DNA of 36,051 nucleotides from a virus. The DNA is taken from positions 1 through 36,051 of the IMG/VR virus record IMGVR_UViG_3300004181_000004, one strand, 5' to 3'. The stretch's first letter is position 1. Every line of letters starts with the position of its first letter. The notes under the pieces are model-generated. The model had not been told where the DNA came from and ran no database searches. It worked only from the letters and a program-made list of their open reading frames with translations. This document shows, in pieces, positions 29,813-36,051 of this stretch. A program made the position numbers and the translations under genes.

Positions 29813-30181
29813 ATGGCTTTCAAGCTGAATATTTCCCAAACCTACGAATGGCCCGTCAAATTTACCGTCATTGACGAAAAAGGCCGCAAACAAGGACACA
29901 CGATCACGCTGATCTTCAAGCGCGTGGATCGCGAAGAAATGATCGACATGAATCTTCACGATGAAGCGGCCGATCAGCGTACCGGCGCCGAAGTGATCGA
30001 GGCCGATCTGGATTACCTGATGAAATTCGTCGACGGTTGGAAAGACGTTGAAATCGAAGGCGACACCGCCTTCAATCGCGACAACCTGCGCAAATTGCTG
30101 AACGGCGTGCCGTCTATTCATCGTGTAATCACCGCGGCATTTATCGAATCGGCGAACGGCGGCTATCAAACAAAAAACTGA
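29813..30181 (+). CDS. Tail assembly chaperone gpG
   Basis: A 122-aa protein with ribosome site AAGGAT. The pattern MAFKLNISQTYEWPVKFTVI, ITLIFKRVDREEMIDMNLHD, and LDYLMKFVDGWKDVEIEGDT is typical of siphovirus tail assembly chaperones, which coat the tape measure during tail building. It ends in a TGA directly behind a slippery heptamer. Confidence 0.85.
   Translation: MAFKLNISQTYEWPVKFTVIDEKGRKQGHTITLIFKRVDREEMIDMNLHDEAADQRTGAEVIEADLDYLMKFVDGWKDVEIEGDTAFNRDNLRKLLNGVPSIHRVITAAFIESANGGYQTKN
30172..30178 (+). promoter_or_regulatory. Programmed -1 frameshift site
   Basis: The heptamer A-AAA-AAC stands in the correct phase (codons AAA at 30173, AAC at 30176) and is followed at once by TGA. Slipping back one base joins gpG to the downstream T frame. 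The GC-rich stretch after it could supply a stimulatory stem. Confidence 0.9.
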
Positions 30182-30516
30182 TCGCCGCCGCCGAGCACTG
30201 GGCGCGCGGCGGCAAAGACGACGGCAAGCAACTGGCGGCCGATGCGGAACTGCTCGGCATCCGCTTGCCGGAACAAGACGAGGAAGATCCGGACTTTCCG
30301 GTCGATCCCGATAACTGGGATGCGGTCGAGCTGTTTTGCCGCTGTGCTACCCAGTGGCGCTACGGCCCGATGGGCGGCGCTTTCGGGCTGGATTATCCCG
30401 GCGTTAAAACGGTGCTCGACCTAGCGCATCCGAAAAAGCGGCATAACGAGTTATTCACGGCAATACAGATCATGGAGCAGGCCGCCCTGGCGGTCATCAA
30501 CGGCAAACTGAAATAG
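30178..30516 (+). CDS. gpT portion of the gpGT frameshift fusion
   Basis: After the -1 shift, translation continues LIAAAEHWARGGKDDGKQLA and EDPDFPVDPDNWDAVELFCR, to QAALAVINGKLK, giving a fusion of about 234 aa. There is no good independent start with a ribosome site. T domains recruit the tape measure and tube proteins. The stop lies 3 bases before the tape measure ATG. Confidence 0.85.
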   Translation: MIAAAEHWARGGKDDGKQLAADAELLGIRLPEQDEEDPDFPVDPDNWDAVELFCRCATQWRYGPMGGAFGLDYPGVKTVLDLAHPKKRHNELFTAIQIMEQAALAVINGKLK

Positions 30517-30519
30517 GCA

Positions 30520-33500
30520 ATGGCGAACGATATTACTTTAGGCATCAAGATCAAAATCGATGGCAAAGATGTCGATGGTCAGTTGCGTATTTTGACCAGC
30601 GATCTCGACAAGCTGTCGCGCGCCACGCAATCCCAAGGCCAATCCGCGCGCGAGAGTGCGCAGCAAACCGACACACAGTCGAAGTCGATGCGCGGCCTGA
30701 CGCAATCGGCGCGCGATGCGGCTGATGCAATGCAAAATGTCGGGAAGACCGCAGTCAACGTCGTCGGTAACATTACCGGGCTCAAGCAAGATGTCGAAGG
30801 GCTGCGCGGTGGTCTGCTCGGCTTTGCCGCCACGGCGGCCGTAGTCGGGCTGCAAACGGCCAAGGCCATCTCGTTCGAATCGGCCTTTGGCGATGTACGC
30901 AAAGTCGTGGAAGGCTCGCGCGAAGAGCTGAAAAAACTGTCGTCCGACTTAAAAACGCTCTCGACCAATATTTCCGTGCCGCTCGAAGGCTTGGCCCAAA
31001 TCGCCGCGCAAGGCGGCCAGCTCGGGCTGCCCATTCGCGAATTGACCGCGTTTACCGAATTGGTCTCGAAGGTCTCGGTAGGTTTTGGGTTATTGCCCGA
31101 AGAGGCCGGCCAGGCGCTGGGCACGCTGCGCAATATTTACCAGTTATCGCTATCCGATCTGGAGCGCTTCGGCGACCAGATCAATACCGTGGCCGATAAC
31201 TCCAACACCAGCGAACGCGAACTGCTTAACCTGATCACGCGCGTCGGCGACACGGCGCAGCAATTCGGCCTGCTGCGCAGCGAAACGCTCGGACTGTCGG
31301 CGGCAATCCTTTCTCTCGGCAAGCCGCCGGAAGTCGCGGCCACCGCGCTCGAAAACATGCTGACCTCGCTGCGCAATGCCGATCTGCAGTCGAAAGATTT
31401 CAAGGAAGCGCTGGCCGCGATCGGTCTTGACGCCCGCAAGCTCGCGCAAGACATCGACAAGCATCCCAAGGAAGCCCTTGAAGGCTTCCTGAAGACACTG
31501 GAGAAACTCGATAGCCGCTCGCGCTCCGGCATCATTACCCAGTTATTCGGTAAAAGCCAGGATGCGGTCGTCATCAACCAGCTGATCAGCTCGCTCAACG
31601 AATACCGGCGTATCGCCGGTTTGGCGCAGGATGAATCCGTCTTTTCCGGCAGCTTGTCGCGCACGTTCGAAGAGCGCGAGAAAACCGTCTCTGCGGCATT
31701 GCAACGCATGCGCAATTCATTCAGCGTGTTGTCGGTCAATATCGGGCAGGTATTTTTGCCGGTCGTCAGTTTTGCGGCCGATCGAATGCGCGATTTGGCG
31801 GCGGGGATTGCCGATTTTGCCGAGCGGTTTCCCAATGCGACCACATTTGCGCAAATTTCGGCGGTTATGTTGCCGTTGGCGGGCGCGTTCCGCTTGGTGG
31901 CAACAGGCGTGGGCTTGATTGCGCCTGCAATAGGGCCTGCTATTGCGGGATTGCGCAGCTTGATCGGGCTGGCAGCAAGCAGCGGCGTCTTCGCCGCCAT
32001 TACCGCAGGCGTCGCCGGTCTGGGCACAGCCTTTAGTTCGCTGGCGAGCGGCGTCCTCGGCCGGCTCATCATTGGCGTCGGCGCCGCGGCGGCCGCTTTT
32101 TCAGGGCTTGGCGGCGCCTTAGCGCTGATCGCCAATCCGCTCACCTTATTTGCCGCCGGAACGGCCCTCATCGCTGCTCGCATTGCAGGCGCCGGATCTG
32201 CGCTGGGCGGGCTTGTTGCCGGGCTGGGCGTATTGGGTCGCGGCTTGTTTGCTTTGGTCGGCGGGCCGATCGGTGCGACAGTAGCCGGCTTAACTTTTCT
32301 GGGCGTTAAATTCCTGCAGGTCAAGGACAATGTCATCGAATTCGGCGGCGTGCAGACGACGGTTGGCGGTGTCATTGAAGCGGCATGGGGCGCGGCGAAA
32401 GATGCGGTCGGTCATGCGGCAACGGCCATCGGGGGCAATCTGAGCGAATTGGGAAATGGCTTGCTTAGTTTGGTCGGCATTAATGATCAAACCTGGTTGT
32501 CGATCGGCGCCACATTGGACGCCGCAGGACAGGCGATTGCCGGGTTTGCGAAAGATGCGGTCAATGTGTTGATTCGTGGTTTTGTCGGCGTCGCCAGCGT
32601 TGTCGGTGCCGAGTTCGATTATCTGGTTAACACGGTCTCTACCAAACTCCAAAACATCGTCAGTATTGCCAAGGCGGCCGGTGACGACGTTCGCAGCGCT
32701 TTTTCTGGTGAGCTCGGTATCAGCAATCTGACTGCCGCCTTGGCGGCGGCCGATGCGCGCAATCAGCAAAACCTTTCGAACACTACAGATCGCATCAAAC
32801 AGTCGCTGGCTGAAATAACCCAAACCGATTATGTCGGGCTATTGGTCGAAGATTTCAAGATCGGCGCTGAGGGCTTCGGCAGCTATCTGGAAAATACTAT
32901 TGCGAATAAGCTCCGCGAGGGCGCTAAACAGGGTGCTAAGGCTGTTGTCGAGGAGACGCGCAAAACCGGCTCGGGCACCTCGTTGGCAGGGGGGCTTGGC
33001 GGCGCTGACAAAGCAGCGGAAAAAGCGGCCAAAGCGGAAGCCAAAAGGCGCGAAGAAATCGCCAAGACGATCGAGCAGATCAAGCAGGAAACCGCCCTGA
33101 TCGGTCTGTCCGACAAACAGCGGCAGCGGGCCATAGAGCTGACGCAATCGCTGGCCAAGGCCAAAGGCGCCGAAGCCGCCGCGATCAAGTCGGCACTGGA
33201 AATCAAGTGGGCCGAGCTGGACGCCGATCAGCGCCGCAACGATATGTGGGGCGAGCTGGTCAACCAGGCCAACGCGCTGGACAAACTGCACGACGATGCG
33301 GCCGAGGCGCAGCGCCTTGCAACCATTGCAAAAGAGTTGCAGGTACAGGGATTGAGCAATGATGCGATTCGCGAACGGATCGACCTGGAGCAGCAGCTGG
33401 CCAGCGCGCGCGAGGCTAATCCGGACCTCGATCCGAAACAGGTCGAGCAATACGTGCGCGACCGGTCGACCGCCGAAAAGACCCTGGCCGAGATCACTGA

Positions 33501-36051
33501 CGATGGCAGCAAGAAAAGCGCCGACTTCATGGAAGCTGCGTTCAAGCGGGCCGCCGAGAATATCCAGGACGCATTCGCGCAGATGTTCGAAAACATGCTG
33601 AACGGCGATGCGCTGGGCAGCTTCGAGGATTTCTTCGACAACATCAAGCGATCACTGAATAAAGTCTTTGCTCAGAACTTTGCCCAAGGTATCCAAAACA
33701 TTCTGCAACGTGCATACACTTCCGGCAGTTCTTCCGGCACGTCCGGATCAGCCGGCGGATTTCTTGGGGGCATCGGCGATTGGTTCAGCGGTATGTTTGG
33801 CGGGGCCTCTTCAGTAGGCAACTATTTTAAAGGCAACGGACCGCTGCTGAGTTATCAGAACCCAGGCAGCGGCGGTGGCCTTGGCGGATTGTTCAGTCAG
33901 TTATTCAGTAGCGGATCGGGCGGCGGTTTCAGTTTCAGCAGTGCGAGCGGCGGCGGTTCAGGTTGGGCGATGCTGGGCGGTTTAGCTAAGCTGATTCCAG
34001 GCTTAGGCGACTTCAAAATGTCAGGGCCAGGGCGCAACAAATCGTTCGAAACGATGTTGGGTGTTGAGAACGGCATCACGGATATGGTCGGTAATGTTTT
34101 TCCGCTGTTCAAGCTGATAGCTCCGTTGAAAAATGGAATGATGAGCCTTGGGCATAAGCTGTTTCCTGATCGCAAGCCCTCTATGATGGGGCACTTGTCC
34201 GCACCATTGTTTGCGGCAGCATTCGGTATGCCGGGCTTGGCTCCGCTGTTCGATATGCTCACGACTTTCATGTTTGGCGAGAAAATCCCGCAGCCGACGG
34301 AGTGGACCAAGGGCCGCTACAGCGCCGGCAAGATCACGATCGGCAAGTCTGGCACCGAGGATGGTGGCAACAAGCGAAACACGATCGATTTTACGACCGG
34401 TTTCGGCGACATGATCACCAGCCTTGGGCATCAGTTGAACATGACGTTTCGGGATTTCAACACGACGTTCTGGCATCAACTGGATAAAACCGGAACGGAC
34501 CAGTTCGCTGGCGGCCTGTCCGATAAGGGCGGCAATTTCTGGACGCGCAGCATGAGCAGCGGCGGCGATTTTAAAACATTGGCCAACCAGGCATCGCTGG
34601 CGGTGATCAAGCGCAATGTTTCGAACCAGGACGATCTGCATTACCGCGAAGCGATCCGGGATAGCAAGTCGCTGAAGAAGTTGTCGAAAGCCATCGAGGA
34701 AATCGACAGCATTGGCCTGACGATAGGCGAATATGGTCAGTCGTTGCAACAACTGAAGGAGATCAACGCGCAGTTTGACGAGCTGGCCATCAAGGCAAAA
34801 AAATACCGCTTTGCCGAGGCCGAAGTCGAGGCGGCGCGCCAACGCGCGATCGCCGCGTTGAAAAACGACACGCTGACCGCCTTCCGCGAACTGGCCGGCC
34901 TTGGCCCGACCCTTGGCGCGCAACTCGGCGCGCTGAACGATCAACTGATGGCGCTGGCCGCCAACGCTAAAACCCTGAAGATCGCCGAGACCGACCTGCT
35001 CGGCCTGCGCGAAAAAGCGATCGCCGTGGCGAAAGAGCAATACCTGGCGCCGCTGACCGACGTAACAAACAGCATCGCCGACCAGATCGCGCAACTGACC
35101 GGCAATTTGCCGCAGCCGGAAGACGTTGCCCCGCTCTATCAACTGCTCGCCGCCTCGACCGACCCGACCGAGCAGGCGCGCTACATCGAGCGCATCCAAC
35201 GCGCGATGTCTCAACGCTACAACATCGAGATCGCCGCGATCAATAAAACCGCGCAGGCGGTCAACGGCCTGAAGGCATTCGTCGACGGGCTGAAATTGAG
35301 CGACCTGTCGACGCTGGACCCCGCAGCCAAGCTGCGCGAGGCGCAAGGCCAGTACGGCACCACGCTGCTGAAGGCGCAGGCCGGCGACCAGGCCGCGCTG
35401 TCCGACTTGCCGAACGCGGCGCAGAGCTATTTGTCGCAGGCGCGCAGCTTTTATGCCTCGTCGCCTGAGTATGCGGCGATCTTCGGCAACGTGACCGATA
35501 CGCTCGAAAGCCTGGGCGCCTCGATCGGCAGCGGTATCGACGCCAACGCTACCGCGGCTACGGCGGCCGATCAACTGGCGGCCAGCCTGCAATCATTGAA
35601 TGACGTGGTGCGGCAGATCGTCGCCACGCAGGGCGGCGGGTTCGATCAGCAAGCCGGCGGTCTGGGATCGGGATCCAATGGCCCGGCGAAAAACTTTCCG
35701 GATTTGACCGAGGATCAGAAGCGGGCGAATATCGATGCGCTGTCCGACACGGCAAGCAAGGCCGAGCAGACAGCGGTCAAAGCGGCGAACAAGCAGCTCG
35801 ACAGCCAAATCAAGGCCTGGTTGTTCGGCGGCGACGCCGAGCTGGCGAAAACCAAGGTCTATCAAGAGCTGACGGCATCGATCGATGATATCAATGAGCA
35901 GCTCAAGACTACAAAGCAGAACGACCCGCAGCGCGGCAACCTGAAAGCGCAACTGGCCGGCCTGGTCGCGCAGCGCAAGGCGCTCGGCAAGGTCAAGTTT
36001 AAAGAGGCCGGCGGCTGGACGCAAGGACCGACGATCGTCGGCGAAAACGGC
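30520..36051 (+). CDS. Tail tape measure protein (cut by right edge)
   Basis: At least 1844 residues from ATG 30520, with no stop before the edge. It sets tail length and is ejected with the DNA. Residues about 110-350 match the TP901-type tape measure core (SFESAFGDVRKVVEGSREEL, LGTLRNIYQLSLSDLERFGD, NLITRVGDTAQQFGL). Residues about 440-590 contain several hydrophobic segments rich in Ala/Gly. Coiled coil follows (about 825-1000), then a Gly/Ser-rich stretch (about 1068-1150) and further coiled coil. The last visible residues GGWTQGPTIVGENG resemble the conserved GPTxVGExGPE motif near the C-terminus of many tape measures. Minus-strand frames here are shadows. Confidence 0.95.
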   Translation, partial: MANDITLGIKIKIDGKDVDGQLRILTSDLDKLSRATQSQGQSARESAQQTDTQSKSMRGLTQSARDAADAMQNVGKTAVNVVGNITGLKQDVEGLRGGLLGFAATAAVVGLQTAKAISFESAFGDVRKVVEGSREELKKLSSDLKTLSTNISVPLEGLAQIAAQGGQLGLPIRELTAFTELVSKVSVGFGLLPEEAGQALGTLRNIYQLSLSDLERFGDQINTVADNSNTSERELLNLITRVGDTAQQFGLLRSETLGLSAAILSLGKPPEVAATALENMLTSLRNADLQSKDFKEALAAIGLDARKLAQDIDKHPKEALEGFLKTLEKLDSRSRSGIITQLFGKSQDAVVINQLISSLNEYRRIAGLAQDESVFSGSLSRTFEEREKTVSAALQRMRNSFSVLSVNIGQVFLPVVSFAADRMRDLAAGIADFAERFPNATTFAQISAVMLPLAGAFRLVATGVGLIAPAIGPAIAGLRSLIGLAASSGVFAAITAGVAGLGTAFSSLASGVLGRLIIGVGAAAAAFSGLGGALALIANPLTLFAAGTALIAARIAGAGSALGGLVAGLGVLGRGLFALVGGPIGATVAGLTFLGVKFLQVKDNVIEFGGVQTTVGGVIEAAWGAAKDAVGHAATAIGGNLSELGNGLLSLVGINDQTWLSIGATLDAAGQAIAGFAKDAVNVLIRGFVGVASVVGAEFDYLVNTVSTKLQNIVSIAKAAGDDVRSAFSGELGISNLTAALAAADARNQQNLSNTTDRIKQSLAEITQTDYVGLLVEDFKIGAEGFGSYLENTIANKLREGAKQGAKAVVEETRKTGSGTSLAGGLGGADKAAEKAAKAEAKRREEIAKTIEQIKQETALIGLSDKQRQRAIELTQSLAKAKGAEAAAIKSALEIKWAELDADQRRNDMWGELVNQANALDKLHDDAAEAQRLATIAKELQVQGLSNDAIRERIDLEQQLASAREANPDLDPKQVEQYVRDRSTAEKTLAEITDDGSKKSADFMEAAFKRAAENIQDAFAQMFENMLNGDALGSFEDFFDNIKRSLNKVFAQNFAQGIQNILQRAYTSGSSSGTSGSAGGFLGGIGDWFSGMFGGASSVGNYFKGNGPLLSYQNPGSGGGLGGLFSQLFSSGSGGGFSFSSASGGGSGWAMLGGLAKLIPGLGDFKMSGPGRNKSFETMLGVENGITDMVGNVFPLFKLIAPLKNGMMSLGHKLFPDRKPSMMGHLSAPLFAAAFGMPGLAPLFDMLTTFMFGEKIPQPTEWTKGRYSAGKITIGKSGTEDGGNKRNTIDFTTGFGDMITSLGHQLNMTFRDFNTTFWHQLDKTGTDQFAGGLSDKGGNFWTRSMSSGGDFKTLANQASLAVIKRNVSNQDDLHYREAIRDSKSLKKLSKAIEEIDSIGLTIGEYGQSLQQLKEINAQFDELAIKAKKYRFAEAEVEAARQRAIAALKNDTLTAFRELAGLGPTLGAQLGALNDQLMALAANAKTLKIAETDLLGLREKAIAVAKEQYLAPLTDVTNSIADQIAQLTGNLPQPEDVAPLYQLLAASTDPTEQARYIERIQRAMSQRYNIEIAAINKTAQAVNGLKAFVDGLKLSDLSTLDPAAKLREAQGQYGTTLLKAQAGDQAALSDLPNAAQSYLSQARSFYASSPEYAAIFGNVTDTLESLGASIGSGIDANATAATAADQLAASLQSLNDVVRQIVATQGGGFDQQAGGLGSGSNGPAKNFPDLTEDQKRANIDALSDTASKAEQTAVKAANKQLDSQIKAWLFGGDAELAKTKVYQELTASIDDINEQLKTTKQNDPQRGNLKAQLAGLVAQRKALGKVKFKEAGGWTQGPTIVGENG

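Noticed and set aside
34021-35592. Long minus-strand frame of 523 codons inside the tape measure gene
   Set aside because: It lies wholly opposite a gene with clear protein-family motifs and has the Gln/Arg/Ala-rich composition of a shadow frame in GC-rich DNA.
1-36051. CRISPR array, tRNA, rRNA, attL/attR core or insertion-sequence transposase
   Set aside because: No regular spaced repeats, no cloverleaf, no long terminal duplication and no transposase motif were seen. The attachment sites should lie outside the window.

Overview
This window is most of a temperate lambda-like siphovirus prophage in a proteobacterium. The head and tail genes match lambda families in nearly lambda order: terminase small (Nu1-like) and large (gpA-like), gpW, portal gpB, S49 protease gpC with a nested scaffold start, decoration gpD, capsid gpE, gpZ, gpFII-like, tail terminator, tail tube, gpG/gpGT with a -1 frameshift site, and a tape measure gene that runs off the right edge. 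The host is probably a gammaproteobacterium. The small dispersed hairpin repeats recall those of methanotroph-type genomes, but that is a weak guess. No host gene, tRNA, rRNA or attachment site is visible. The integrase gene is cut by the left edge, so both prophage ends lie outside.

Layout. (1) 1-4874, minus strand: a leftward operon from promoter PL near 5280. In transcription order it encodes two small membrane proteins, a hypothetical protein, a lytic transglycosylase, several small DNA-binding or unknown proteins, a cysteine-rich ORF between two integron attC-like sites, a 54-aa ORF, an excisionase-like protein and the integrase. (2) 4875-5530: PL, its operators, hairpin repeats and a terminator. 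(3) 5531-6855, minus: a three-gene operon of RelE/HigB-like toxin, XRE antitoxin and a DUF6941-like protein. (4) 6974-8899, minus: the repressor operon (LexA/CI-like repressor, second XRE regulator, lipoprotein). (5) 8982-15673, plus: Cro-like protein on a probably leaderless transcript, a terminator, a CII-like protein, small genes, a dNMP kinase, DnaB helicase, a P4-type Ash/C4-RNA/RadC module, an AT-rich paralog and a DnaT-like replication protein. (6) 15742-18579: terminase genes and a Mor-like regulator. (7) 18580-21686: accessory cargo inside the late region: an XRE-ImmA/IrrE protein with partner and an unknown gene between two related 75-bp repeats, then a HigBA-type toxin-antitoxin pair on the opposite strand. 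(8) 21746-36051: head and tail genes, with a holin between capsid and gpZ.

How it works together. The same operator (consensus AAGGC-WWT-GCCTT) occurs as a pair about 25 bp apart at both PL and PR, each pair overlapping a TTGACT/TTTAAT promoter, with a weaker third site about 44 bp further on in both places. The repressor therefore probably silences the left operon and cro together and is coupled to its downstream regulator and lipoprotein. The early rightward transcript meets a strong terminator just after cro, so replication genes need readthrough or another promoter. Accessory genes sit in three places: next to PL, in the repressor operon, and between terminase and gpW.
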